DNA of 14,887 nt from assembly GCA_031265595.1 (NCBI GenBank), contig JAISCM010000096.1, positions 1 through 14,887 on the forward strand, in the 5' to 3' direction. Origin of the DNA: Tannerellaceae bacterium. Lineage in GTDB: Bacteria > Bacteroidota > Bacteroidia > Bacteroidales > Tannerellaceae. The notes beneath the pieces are model-generated. The model had not been told where the DNA came from. It did no database searches and saw only the letters and a list, made by a program, of their open reading frames with translations. Below are positions 1 to 7,324 of the stretch, piece by piece; position 1 is the first letter of the stretch; each line of letters begins with the position of its first letter. Both the position numbers and the translations under genes were made by a program.

Positions 1-36
1 AGAGACATCATAATGAATTTTTTATGAAATAAATAT

Positions 37-65
37 CTCCCCTCCGGTTTCCGGCTGAAAGGGAG
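37..65. repeat. Short inverted repeat (possible hairpin)
   Basis: CTCCC at 37-41 can pair with GGGAG at 61-65, and CCGG at 44-47 can pair with CCGG at 51-54 across a TTT loop. No T-run follows on the plus strand, so a terminator role is not obvious. Confidence 0.4.
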
Positions 66-77
66 CTGAAACGTCTT

Positions 78-126
78 CTTTCAGTATTTCGTTTTGTAAA
101 CCAGGTGTTTGCGGCAAAACTGAAAG
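78..126. repeat. Inverted repeat around CTTTCAGT/ACTGAAAG
   Basis: CTTTCAGT at 78-85 is the exact reverse complement of ACTGAAAG at 119-126. Inside it GTTTTG (91-96) also complements CAAAAC (115-120), so two alternative stems compete for the same right arm. CTGAAAG is repeated nearby at 55-61 and 128-134. Confidence 0.4.
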
Positions 127-263
127 CTGAAAGGAAAGGCAAAAAAGTAGTATATACTAAAGGTGGGATGGTTTCATGCCGGCAAAGATAATACTTTTTA
201 ACTATAGATGATTTTGGTGCGATTGCCCTGAATCCATAGAGAGGTGTTTATTTTCTGAAAAAA

Positions 264-373
264 AGTCTTCGCGAAGTGTTGAGTAAATCATAACGAAGAG
301 TTTATAAAATCTTCGCGATGATTTTTTGAAGTCTTCGCGATGATTTTTTGAAGACTTCGTGAAGACTTTTTTT
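264..373. repeat. Five-unit tandem array, 22-bp period, palindromic core TCTTCGCGA
   Basis: Units begin at 264, 286, 308, 330 and 352. Positions 310-331 and 332-353 are identical over 22 bases: core TCTTCGCGATGA, then six T, then GAAG. The unit at 264 carries the full palindrome CTTCGCGAAG (267-276). The unit at 352 has CTTCGTGAAG followed by a long T-run. The unit at 286 is the most diverged. Between units, GAAGTCTTC (328-336) and GAAGACTTC (350-358) give a second palindromic register. There are no spacers, so this is not a CRISPR array. Each unit ends in a T-tract and could fold as a weak terminator-like hairpin. Confidence 0.8.
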
Positions 374-380
374 ACCATTT

Positions 381-389
381 CCCCCCCCC
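381..389. repeat. C9 homopolymer tract
   Basis: Nine consecutive C residues immediately follow the 22-bp array. Such tracts are prone to slipped-strand length change, but no reading frame or promoter is clearly placed to be switched by it. Confidence 0.75.
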
Positions 390-396
390 GCGACGA

Positions 397-422
397 ACCG
401 GTGGAAGAAGACGACCACCGGT
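397..422. repeat. Perfect 8-bp inverted repeat, ACCGGTGG/CCACCGGT
   Basis: ACCGGTGG at 397-404 is exactly complementary to CCACCGGT at 415-422 with a 10-nt loop. The stem is GC-rich and should be stable in RNA from either strand. No T-run follows directly. Confidence 0.6.
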
Positions 423-431
423 GAAACGACC

Positions 432-493
432 ACGTTCCACCCTTCTTTCCGCTTCTGCAAAGGGTTTGAAGCGCCTGGTGGAAGGTGGAACGT
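432..493. repeat. 10-bp inverted repeat, ACGTTCCACC/GGTGGAACGT
   Basis: ACGTTCCACC at 432-441 matches the reverse complement of 484-493, with a 42-nt interior that holds a smaller pair GCTTC (451-455)/GAAGC (468-472). GGTGGAA recurs at 400-406, 477-483 and 484-490, linking this repeat to the hairpin at 397-422. It could be a structured 3' RNA end of the esterase transcript, a protein site, or remnant repeat DNA. Confidence 0.5.
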
Positions 494-499
494 AGTTGT

Positions 500-525
500 A
501 AAAAAGCCCCTGAAAGGGAAGGGAG
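500..525 (-). terminator. Possible weak terminator after the esterase gene
   Basis: Read on the minus strand, CCCT-TTC-AGGG forms a short stem directly followed by GC and six T. It lies 16-40 nt beyond the esterase stop codon. The stem is short, so this is a tentative call; the larger hairpins further on could also end the transcript. Confidence 0.35.
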
Positions 526-540
526 CCTCGACTTCCAAGG

Positions 541-1410
541 TCAATATTGTGTGAACGATTTAGAGACGAACTCCATTACTAAGGGGAGCTCCATGCGCCA
601 GTATGTCCAGGTGTGGGCGCCGTCTTTTACGCGGTATTCGTGGGGGATTTCGTTCTTTTTGAAGGCGATGTGCATTAGGGAATTGCCTTCGGAGAGGAAA
701 TCGTCGTCGCCGCAACTGATGTACCAGCGGACTTGCTTTATCTGCTTCAATTCGTCTTCCGGGGCAGACTTGAGTTGTTCTTCTATGCTGTGGCGCTGGT
801 AGTAGGCGGTTATCTGTTGGTCGGTTAGTTGGGTGTCTTGGGGGAGCCTGGCTTTGGCTTGCTCCAGGTTCCAACTGCCGGTGGAGGCGGAGAGGGGGGC
901 GGCGGCGGCAAACATGTCGGGGTGGTGGAGGGTGTAGAAGATGGTTCCTCCGCCTCCCATGGAGAGTCCGGCGATGGCCCGGTAGCGGCGTTCGGTGCGT
1001 ACACGGTAGTTCTTTTCGATGTGGGGTATCAGTTCGTTGAAGAAGAAATCTTCGTAATTGAAGTCGCCGCGGATGTCGTTAAAGTAGCCCCGGCGCGAGG
1101 TGTCGGCATCGGGCATTACGATGATCATGCGGGCGGCGCGTCCCTGGGCGATGGCGTTGTCGGCAATGTGCTGTACCTGGCCGAATTGTACCCATCCGGT
1201 CTGGTTGTCGCCGCTGCCGTGGAGGAGGTAGAGTACGGGGTACGACTGGTCGCTATCCTGGTATCCGCCGGGCAGGTAGATGGCAAACTTGCGGTCTGCT
1301 TTGAGGATGGCGCTTTTCAGCGTCAGTGTTTCAAATACCTGTCCTTGCTGGGCGAAAGACGGCAGGGTGATAGCCAGGGCTATCGTGAGGGAGGTAAGTA
1401 ATGTTTTCAT
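541..1410 (-). CDS. Secreted CE1-type esterase (alpha/beta hydrolase, esterase D/feruloyl or acetyl-xylan esterase-like)
   Basis: 289 residues. Residues 1-20 form a Sec signal peptide with likely cleavage at SFA|QQ. The rest is an alpha/beta hydrolase of the putative-esterase family, with the conserved block YPVLYLLHGSGDNQTGW near 57-73. The nucleophile elbow GLSMGG places the catalytic serine at S150. The acid is probably D236 or D237 in CGDDDFL, and the base H266 in DGAHTW. Relatives remove acetyl or feruloyl groups from plant polysaccharides in the periplasm or outside the cell; the substrate cannot be read from sequence. The start lies 18 nt downstream of the epimerase gene on the same strand, so the two are probably cotranscribed with this gene second. 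The ATG fits a complete signal peptide. Confident of fold and triad, not of substrate. Confidence 0.88.
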   Translation of the reverse strand: MKTLLTSLTIALAITLPSFAQQGQVFETLTLKSAILKADRKFAIYLPGGYQDSDQSYPVLYLLHGSGDNQTGWVQFGQVQHIADNAIAQGRAARMIIVMPDADTSRRGYFNDIRGDFNYEDFFFNELIPHIEKNYRVRTERRYRAIAGLSMGGGGTIFYTLHHPDMFAAAAPLSASTGSWNLEQAKARLPQDTQLTDQQITAYYQRHSIEEQLKSAPEDELKQIKQVRWYISCGDDDFLSEGNSLMHIAFKKNEIPHEYRVKDGAHTWTYWRMELPLVMEFVSKSFTQY

Positions 1411-1428
1411 GGGTTATATTGTTTGTTT

Positions 1429-2508
1429 TTATGGAATGCGGGTTATTGTTTCGAGGGCCATGCGGGTGTTGTGATAGGGAGACTTCCATATACTGGCCTT
1501 GGGCAGGCTGGTGATGGGCAGGTTGTTTTCGTCTGCGCTATGGTACCATTCGCCGTACTCGTGGTCTACCAGGTAGTCTTTTATCCAGCTCCACGAGGCG
1601 ATGGCGGCGGTGGCGTATTCGGCCTTGCCGGTCAGTTGCCAGGCGTTGATAAAGGTTATTATGGCTTCTGCCTGGGGATGCCATTGGGGTATGTTGCCCT
1701 TCGCCGGGGTGCGGGCTTTGCGTAGCTGGGCGTTGGCCAGGGCGATGGATAGCTTTTTTGTCTTGTCTGTTAATGCCTTGTCGCCTATTAGGGTGGCGGC
1801 TTCGTATAGCTGCCAGGCGATTTGTGTGTGGTGCATGCAGGAGGCCGGCTGGGTATGAAAGTGGTGCAGCAGGGCGGTGAGCTGCTCTTTCAGTTGCTCG
1901 TCTGGCCAGATGCGGTACAGATTGGCGAGGGCTTCGAGCAGGTAGGTGTGCGTGCTTATCGTGTTGCCAGATGGATGCCAGTTGTGCGTTTGCAGCGTGT
2001 TGTAGAGGGCGATGGCCTGTAGGCGGCTTTCTTCCTGGGCGGTGGCGCGGTAATGTTCGGCGAGGGCATAGATGGTGGCAGTGAGGGCGCAGGTGTGTTT
2101 ATTGGTGTCGGCAGGCTGCCCGGTGGGGGTGAGGCTCCAGTATACGCCTCCGTATTGCGGGTCGATGAAGTGGTGGATGAGGTATTCTTGCGCCCGGTCG
2201 GCGATTTGCTTGTAGTTTTCTACCTCAAAGGCCCGGTAGGCCGACGAGAAGGCCCAGAGGATGCGCGCGTTGAGCAAGAGGCTTTTGGGCGAGCCGGGTA
2301 GGGGGGCGCCATCGTTTTGCAGCGCACCGTAGAAGCCGCCGGAAGGGTCGGGTGCGTATACTTCCCAGAAGGGGAGTATGTTTGTGAGCAGGTTGTTCAT
2401 TATTTCTTCGCGCATCAGGTGAAGTTTTTCCTCGCTTTCTTTTTTGTCGGAACAGGATGCTATTAAAAGGGTTAAAAGGATAACGATTGTTTCTATATAC
2501 TTTCTCAT
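1429..2508 (-). CDS. Lipoprotein of the N-acylglucosamine 2-epimerase / cellobiose 2-epimerase family, altered active site
   Basis: 359 residues. Residues 1-19 are a lipoprotein signal (lipobox IASC, C19) followed by SDKKESEE, an acidic stretch like those reported for surface-exported Bacteroidetes lipoproteins (inference). The body is an AGE-type (alpha/alpha)6 barrel: ILPFW (44-48), GGFYG (57-61), STHTYLLEALANLY (185-198), PQAE (278-281) and a C-terminal WKSPYHNTRM (341-350), where H346 matches the catalytic histidine of cellobiose 2-epimerases. Oddities: the usual HDIE motif reads HHTQ (226-229), so the expected glutamate is Q229. The NTHLH histidine pair has become STHTY. The segment before 226 is shorter than in typical epimerases of about 400 residues. 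Enzymes of this family epimerise the reducing sugar of beta-1,4 disaccharides and are usually cytoplasmic, so a lipid anchor is notable. It may be a divergent isomerase, a sugar-binding relative, or inactive. Confidence 0.82.
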   Translation of the reverse strand: MRKYIETIVILLTLLIASCSDKKESEEKLHLMREEIMNNLLTNILPFWEVYAPDPSGGFYGALQNDGAPLPGSPKSLLLNARILWAFSSAYRAFEVENYKQIADRAQEYLIHHFIDPQYGGVYWSLTPTGQPADTNKHTCALTATIYALAEHYRATAQEESRLQAIALYNTLQTHNWHPSGNTISTHTYLLEALANLYRIWPDEQLKEQLTALLHHFHTQPASCMHHTQIAWQLYEAATLIGDKALTDKTKKLSIALANAQLRKARTPAKGNIPQWHPQAEAIITFINAWQLTGKAEYATAAIASWSWIKDYLVDHEYGEWYHSADENNLPITSLPKASIWKSPYHNTRMALETITRIP

Positions 2509-2550
2509 ATTGCCGGGGTTGTTTAGCTGATGCCGGAGATGTTTGTAGTG

Positions 2551-2584
2551 TAAAGGTAGAGTTTATTTGTTAGGGGGAGATAAA
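2551..2584 (-). promoter_or_regulatory. Candidate promoter for the epimerase-esterase pair
   Basis: On the minus strand TACCTTTA (2551-2558) is one base from the TAnnTTTG -7 box, and TTTA (2581-2584) lies 22 nt upstream as an imperfect TTTG -33 box. Both differ from consensus in the last base. It is 42 nt before the start codon. Confidence 0.35.
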
Positions 2585-2673
2585 ATTAGTGTGAAAAAGT
2601 GTTGAGCGCATTTGTTTGCCGGGGTTTTTTATAAGATGCGCGGGAGGAAGGAGATTTTTAACAAAAAGTTTTG

Positions 2674-2681
2674 TACTTTTG
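2674..2681 (+). promoter_or_regulatory. -7 promoter box for the lysS operon
   Basis: TACTTTTG matches the Bacteroidetes -7 consensus TAnnTTTG and ends 29 nt before the lysS ATG. No TTTG sits at the usual -33 distance. No Shine-Dalgarno sequence is visible before the ATG, as is common in this phylum. Confidence 0.6.
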
Positions 2682-2710
2682 CCCCGTCGTTATTCTAATA
2701 ACTAAATGAA

Positions 2711-4237
2711 ATGAATGTATCAGATCTAAGTGAACAGGAGGTTATCAGGCGTAAAAGCATGGAGCAACTTCGCGAAATGGGGGTAGAACCTTATCCGGCA
2801 GCAGCGTACGAAACGGATGCATGGTCGGTAGAAATAAAGGAAAGTTTTAAAGACGATGGCCCTCGGCGTGAAGTACGCGTAGCGGGGCGTATCATGAGCC
2901 GGCGGATCATGGGGAAAGCTTCCTTTATGGAGTTGCAGGATTCGGAAGGCAGGATACAGGTATATATTTCGCGCGACGATCTTTGCCCGGGAGAAAATAA
3001 AGACCTCTATAATATAGTATGTAAAAAACTGCTCGATATAGGCGATTTTGTAGGCATAGAAGGCTATGTATTCCGCACGCAGATGGGCGAAATATCCGTG
3101 CATGCCGCCGGCCTTACGGTGCTGGCCAAGTCACTGCGCCCACTGCCTGTAGTAAAGATGAAGGATGGCGTAGTGTACGACGGCTTTACAGACCCGGAAC
3201 AGCGCTACCGGCAGCGCTACGTAGACTTGCTGGTGAATGAAGGCATAAAAGACGTGTTCCTGAAGCGTACACGTATCTTTAATGCGATGCGTTCGTACTT
3301 CAATGAACGCGGCTACCTGGAAGTAGATACACCCGTTTTGCAGAATATACCCGGCGGGGCGGCAGCACGTCCGTTTGTAACGCACCATAATGCGCTGGAT
3401 ATAGACTTCTATCTTCGCATTGCCAATGAATTGTATTTAAAACGGCTGATTGTAGGAGGCTTTGAAGGCGTGTATGAATTTAGCCGCAACTTCCGCAACG
3501 AAGGGATGGACCGTACCCACAACCCCGAATTTACCGTGATGGAGATATACGTTGCCTATAAAGACTATCACTGGATGATGGCCTTTACCGAGCAAATGCT
3601 TGAACGGATCGCCCTTGAAGTACATGGTACTACCAAGGTACGCTATGCCGGGAAAGAAATAGATTTTAAGGCGCCCTACCGGCGCCTCCCAATGACGCAG
3701 GCCATTATGGAGAACACGGGCATCGATATATCGGACATGGGCGAGGCCCAGCTCCGTGATGCCTGCCGTCGTCTGGGAATAGAGCAAGACAGCACGATGG
3801 GCAAAGGCAAGCTTATCGACGCTATCTTTGGCGAAACCTGCGAAGGAAGCTATATCCAGCCTACATTTATTACAGATTATCCGGTAGAGATGTCGCCCCT
3901 TACCAAGAAGCATCGCCACAACCCGGCGCTTACCGAGCGCTTCGAGCTGATGATCTGCGGCAAAGAAGTAGCCAATGCCTACTCCGAGCTAAACGACCCG
4001 GTAGACCAGCGCGCCCGCTTTGAAGAGCAGCTTCGCCTGAGCGAAAAGGGCGACGACGAAGCCATGTTTATCGATCAAGACTTTCTCCGCGCCCTGGAGT
4101 ACGGCATGCCACCTACCAGCGGCATGGGCATCGGGATGGACCGCCTCACCATGTTCCTTACCGGGCAGGAGAGCATACAGGAAGTATTGCTTTTCCCGCA
4201 GATGCGGCCAGAGAAGACGGTTAACGCACAGAAATAA
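2711..4237 (+). CDS. lysS: Lysine--tRNA ligase, class II
   Basis: 508 residues. Charges tRNA-Lys with lysine in the cytoplasm. An N-terminal OB-fold anticodon-binding domain spans about 54-140 ([21 protein letters not shown]). The class II catalytic core follows: motif 1 near 188-215 ([20 protein letters not shown]), motif 2 at 259-282 (RNFRNEG...[10 protein letters not shown]) and motif 3 at 471-485 ([15 protein letters not shown]). The SYSELNDP-type block at 424-430 and [10 protein letters not shown] (396-405) are typical of LysRS. The ORF ends about 20 residues after motif 3, the usual end for bacterial LysRS; from memory some Bacteroidales versions carry some 70 extra C-terminal residues, absent here. 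It is the first gene of a tight plus-strand operon; gpsA starts 5 nt after its stop. Confidence 0.98.
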   Translation: MNVSDLSEQEVIRRKSMEQLREMGVEPYPAAAYETDAWSVEIKESFKDDGPRREVRVAGRIMSRRIMGKASFMELQDSEGRIQVYISRDDLCPGENKDLYNIVCKKLLDIGDFVGIEGYVFRTQMGEISVHAAGLTVLAKSLRPLPVVKMKDGVVYDGFTDPEQRYRQRYVDLLVNEGIKDVFLKRTRIFNAMRSYFNERGYLEVDTPVLQNIPGGAAARPFVTHHNALDIDFYLRIANELYLKRLIVGGFEGVYEFSRNFRNEGMDRTHNPEFTVMEIYVAYKDYHWMMAFTEQMLERIALEVHGTTKVRYAGKEIDFKAPYRRLPMTQAIMENTGIDISDMGEAQLRDACRRLGIEQDSTMGKGKLIDAIFGETCEGSYIQPTFITDYPVEMSPLTKKHRHNPALTERFELMICGKEVANAYSELNDPVDQRARFEEQLRLSEKGDDEAMFIDQDFLRALEYGMPPTSGMGIGMDRLTMFLTGQESIQEVLLFPQMRPEKTVNAQK

Positions 4238-4242
4238 TCCCC

Positions 4243-5238
4243 ATGAAGCTACCTGGAAGAATAGCCGTTATGGGCGGCGGAAGCTGGGCTACGGCCCTGG
4301 CCAAGATCGTGTTGCCGGGCGAAGACTGTATCAACTGGTATATGCGCAGGCCAGATCGGATAGAAGAGTTCCGGCAGTTGGGCCACAACCCCTGCTACAT
4401 CTCAAGCATTAAATTCGATACAGATAAGATACATTTCTACTCTAATATAAATGAGGCGATCAGAGACTCAGACACGCTGCTCTTTGCCACCCCGTCGCCT
4501 TTCCTGAAGCAACACCTGAATAAGGTGAATGTCTCGCTGCGCGACAAGTTTATCGTATCGGCTATCAAAGGACTGGTGCCCGACGAGAATATGCTGATAA
4601 CGGACTACTTTGCCCAATACTATGGCGTGCCGGCAGAACACATAGCCGTAATAGGCGGCCCCTGCCATGCCGAAGAGATTGCGCTCGAACGCCTGTCGTA
4701 CCTCACCCTTGCCTGCGTAGATACAAACAATATACGAGAGCTTTCAGACGTGTTTCGTACGCATTACCTCAAGAATATTGTAAGCCGCGATGTGGCAGGC
4801 ATTGAATACGCCTCGGTGCTAAAGAATGTATACGCCATCGTAGCCGGTATATGCCATGGTATGAAATATGGCGATAACTTTCAGGCCGTGTTTCTGTGCA
4901 ACGCCGTTCAGGAGATGCGCCGCTTTATAGAAGCCGTGAGCGACGTAGGGCGCGATATTACAGACTCGGTGTATATGGGCGACCTGCTGGTGACGGCCAA
5001 TTCGCGCTTCAGCCGCAACCGTATCTTCGGCACAATGATAGGCAAGGGCTATTCGGTAAAGATAGCCCAGCTCGAGATGGAAATGATTGCCGAGGGCTAC
5101 TATGGCGCCAAGTGCATATACGAAATAAATCAGCGCTATAAAGTGCCGATGCCTATCCTCGACGCCCTGTACGGTATTCTATACGAAAAGAAGCCGCCGG
5201 CTACGATCATCCGCAAGCTTACGGAAACGTTTAAATAA
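4243..5238 (+). CDS. gpsA: Glycerol-3-phosphate dehydrogenase [NAD(P)+]
   Basis: 331 residues. Reduces dihydroxyacetone phosphate to sn-glycerol 3-phosphate, the backbone for phospholipids. The N-terminal Rossmann fold has the nucleotide loop GGGSWATALA (11-20); most GpsA proteins read GAGSWGTALA, so the second half of the loop is slightly changed. Catalytic lysines are expected at K109 (SAIKG) and K194 (SVLKNVYA). GGPCHAEE (138-145) and GDLLVTANSRFSRN (246-259) are standard substrate-domain motifs. The length is normal for the family. It begins 5 nt after lysS and ends 9 nt before pgi, so it is almost certainly cotranscribed with both and has no promoter of its own that I can see. Confidence 0.97.
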   Translation: MKLPGRIAVMGGGSWATALAKIVLPGEDCINWYMRRPDRIEEFRQLGHNPCYISSIKFDTDKIHFYSNINEAIRDSDTLLFATPSPFLKQHLNKVNVSLRDKFIVSAIKGLVPDENMLITDYFAQYYGVPAEHIAVIGGPCHAEEIALERLSYLTLACVDTNNIRELSDVFRTHYLKNIVSRDVAGIEYASVLKNVYAIVAGICHGMKYGDNFQAVFLCNAVQEMRRFIEAVSDVGRDITDSVYMGDLLVTANSRFSRNRIFGTMIGKGYSVKIAQLEMEMIAEGYYGAKCIYEINQRYKVPMPILDALYGILYEKKPPATIIRKLTETFK

Positions 5239-5247
5239 GAAATCATT

Positions 5248-6567
5248 ATGAAACTTATCAGTCTTGACATTGACAATCTGCTTGACACGATGGCAGAAAA
5301 ACATCTGTTTGCCCAGAAAAAGCGGGCAATGGAGAGCATCGAACGGCTACATGAGGGAACGGGCGCAGGGAGCGACTTCCTGGGCTGGCTGGAAATCTCT
5401 AAGTCTTATACCGACAAATCATTGCTGGAAATAGTAAATGCAGCCTACAGGCTTCGCTGTAAGTGCGAGGTGGTAGTGGTAATCGGCATAGGCGGCAGCT
5501 ACCTTGGCGCCAAAGCTGCTATTGATGCGCTGAGTAACAGTTTTGACTGGCTGGAGAGGGATCGCCGCAACCCGGTGATCGTCTACGCCGGGCATAACAT
5601 CGGCGAAGACTATCTGTACGAGCTGTCCGAAATGCTGAAGGGGAAAGAGTTTGGCATTATCAATATCTCTAAATCGGGCACTACTACGGAGCCGGCGCTT
5701 GCCTTCCGCCTCCTGAAGAAGCAACTTGAAGAGGCAGTAGGCCGAGACGAAGCCCGAAGCCGCATCATCGCAGTAACCGACGCCCACCGGGGCGCCTTAC
5801 GCACACTGGCCGAACAGGAAGGGTATCAAACGTTCGTTATCCCCGATAATGTGGGCGGGCGCTTCTCTGTGCTTACTCCCGTGGGATTATTGCCCATAGC
5901 GGTAGCCGGCATCAGTATCCATCAGTTGCTGAGCGGCGCTGTAGAGATGCAGATGGCAACGAGCGATGCAGCCCCCTTTGAGGATAATATAGCCACCATC
6001 TACGCCACCGTCCGCAACGAGCTCTATAAGAGAGGAAAGAAAATAGAGCTATTGGCCAACTTCCACCCCAAGCTGCATTATATGGGCGAATGGTGGAAAC
6101 AGCTCTATGGCGAGAGCGAAGGCAAAGAGCACAAAGGCATCTTCCCCGCTACGGTAGACCTGACGACAGACCTGCACTCTATGGGGCAGTGGATACAGGA
6201 GGGCGAACGCTCTATCTTCGAAACGGTGATCTCTGTAGAAGAGCCCATCCACAGCGTAATCGTGCCGGCAGACGAGGCCGACCTGGATGGCCTGAACTAC
6301 CTGGCCGGCAAACATGTAGATGAGGTAAACAAAAAGGCGGAGCGGGGCACCCAATTGGCCCACATAGCAGGGGGCGTGCCTAATATTAAGATCACGCTGC
6401 CCGAATTAAGCCCTTATTACCTCGGCCAATTGTTTTACTTCTTTGAGAAAGCCTGCGCAATCAGTGGCTATATGCTGGGCGTAAACCCCTTCGACCAACC
6501 GGGTGTGGAGGCTTACAAAAAGAAAATGTTCACGCTGCTAAGTAAGCCGGGATATGGCATTTCCTGA
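5248..6567 (+). CDS. pgi: Glucose-6-phosphate isomerase
   Basis: 439 residues, the short bacterial form. Interconverts glucose 6-phosphate and fructose 6-phosphate in glycolysis and gluconeogenesis. Two SIS domains are visible: [12 protein letters not shown] (80-91), then the phosphate-binding SKSGTTTE (141-148). Signature 1 is [13 protein letters not shown] (201-213); the second signature covers about 393-420 and ends in [11 protein letters not shown]. Catalytic residues by alignment to the family are E289 (GESEGK), H310 (DLHSMGQ) and K424 (EAYKK). It starts 9 nt after gpsA, and its last 14 bases overlap the start of the HAD gene in another frame, which suggests translational coupling. Confidence 0.98.
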   Translation: MKLISLDIDNLLDTMAEKHLFAQKKRAMESIERLHEGTGAGSDFLGWLEISKSYTDKSLLEIVNAAYRLRCKCEVVVVIGIGGSYLGAKAAIDALSNSFDWLERDRRNPVIVYAGHNIGEDYLYELSEMLKGKEFGIINISKSGTTTEPALAFRLLKKQLEEAVGRDEARSRIIAVTDAHRGALRTLAEQEGYQTFVIPDNVGGRFSVLTPVGLLPIAVAGISIHQLLSGAVEMQMATSDAAPFEDNIATIYATVRNELYKRGKKIELLANFHPKLHYMGEWWKQLYGESEGKEHKGIFPATVDLTTDLHSMGQWIQEGERSIFETVISVEEPIHSVIVPADEADLDGLNYLAGKHVDEVNKKAERGTQLAHIAGGVPNIKITLPELSPYYLGQLFYFFEKACAISGYMLGVNPFDQPGVEAYKKKMFTLLSKPGYGIS

Positions 6568-7255
6568 TCTCTATCCTAAAGCTGTATTGTTTGATATGGA
6601 TGGGGTGCTTTATGACTCCATGCCCTTTCATGCACGCGCCTGGCAGGAAACGGCCGTAAGGCATCATCTGCTGGCTACGCCCGAAGACTTCTACCTCTTT
6701 GAAGGACGCACCGGCGACAGTACGATAGACGAACTGTTCTATCGCACCTTTGGCCACGAGGCTACGCCGGAAGAAAAGAAGATGATCTATGAAGAAAAGG
6801 CCGCCCTTTTCAATGTATACAACGACGGACGCGTAATGAAAGGAGCGCCGGAGGTATTGCAGCAGGTAAAAGCATACGGGCTGGAAACATTGCTGGTGAC
6901 CGGCTCCGGGCAGCACAGCCTGATCGATAAACTAAACCGTGCGTTTCCCGGCATCTTTGAACGAGATAAAATGATAACCGCCTCCGATGTACAATACGGA
7001 AAGCCCCATCCCGAGCCTTACCTTATGGGGTTGGAGAAAGCAGGCGTAAAGCCCCGCGAAGCCATCGTAGTAGAAAACGCCCCTATGGGCATACAAGCTG
7101 CCGTGGCCGCCGGTATCTTCACCATCGCCGTAAACACCGGTCCCCTGGATGATGCTGTATTGTGGAACGAAGGCGCCAGCCTGCTATATCCCGACATGAG
7201 CAGCCTGGCAGCAGATTGGGCGAATATTATGGAAGCCTGCGGGCTTACGCAGTAA
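6554..7255 (+). CDS. HAD-family phosphatase / beta-phosphoglucomutase-like protein
   Basis: 233 residues, a haloacid dehalogenase superfamily enzyme with a helical cap (subfamily I). Motif I is [10 protein letters not shown] with nucleophile D14 and acid/base D16. Motif II is LLVTGSG (T116). Motif III is YGKPHPEPY (K150). Motif IV reads VVENAPMG (E174, N175) in place of the more common ED/DD pair, a variant seen in some sugar-phosphate members of the family. It probably acts on a hexose phosphate, as a phosphatase or a phosphoglucomutase; the position behind pgi supports a sugar substrate but does not identify it. The ATG overlaps the end of pgi by 14 nt; no later start keeps motif I. It is the last gene of the operon, followed by a strong terminator. 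Confidence 0.9.
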   Translation: MAFPDLYPKAVLFDMDGVLYDSMPFHARAWQETAVRHHLLATPEDFYLFEGRTGDSTIDELFYRTFGHEATPEEKKMIYEEKAALFNVYNDGRVMKGAPEVLQQVKAYGLETLLVTGSGQHSLIDKLNRAFPGIFERDKMITASDVQYGKPHPEPYLMGLEKAGVKPREAIVVENAPMGIQAAVAAGIFTIAVNTGPLDDAVLWNEGASLLYPDMSSLAADWANIMEACGLTQ

Positions 7256-7261
7256 GAATAG

Positions 7262-7294
7262 AAAAGCCGGCGCCTCTGTGGAGGGCCGGCTTTT
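7262..7294. terminator. Bidirectional intrinsic terminator
   Basis: AAAAGCCGGC (7262-7271) is exactly complementary to GCCGGCTTTT (7285-7294). An inner CCTC (7273-7276)/GAGG (7281-7284) pair extends the stem around a TGTG loop. T-runs exist on both strands, so it can end both the plus-strand lysS operon and the convergent minus-strand gene that stops at 7325. Confidence 0.9.
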
Positions 7295-7324
7295 ACATCG
7301 ACTTTAGACTACCTGAGTTTTGAG

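Larger units (their letters stand above)
1..540. other. Repeat- and hairpin-rich intergenic region without a convincing gene
   Basis: No reading frame here looks like a real protein. An 80-codon minus-strand frame at 302-544 runs through the repeats and a C9 tract and has no recognisable domain. The region contains inverted repeats at 37-65 and 78-126, a five-unit array with 22-bp period at 264-373, nine consecutive C at 381-389, and two further inverted repeats at 397-422 and 432-493. The neighbouring minus-strand esterase gene ends at 541, so this is its 3' side. What lies beyond position 1 is unknown. Confidence 0.7.

Noticed and set aside
264..373. CRISPR array
   Set aside because: Repeats are contiguous with no unique spacers and no cas genes nearby; the same applies to 9795-9900.
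302..544. 80-codon minus-strand reading frame
   Set aside because: It runs through the 22-bp repeat array and the C9 tract, has no domain or signal, and overlaps the hairpins downstream of the esterase.
829..1401. 190-codon plus-strand frame opposite the esterase gene
   Set aside because: It is antisense to a gene with a clear catalytic triad, and its Gly/Val-rich product looks like a frame shadow.
2510..2626. Direct repeat TTGCCGGGGTT at 2510-2520 and 2616-2626
   Set aside because: Only two 11-nt copies 106 nt apart, with no conserved flank; possibly chance.
3437..3919. 160-codon minus-strand frame inside lysS
   Set aside because: It lies fully antisense to conserved LysRS motifs and has no independent support.
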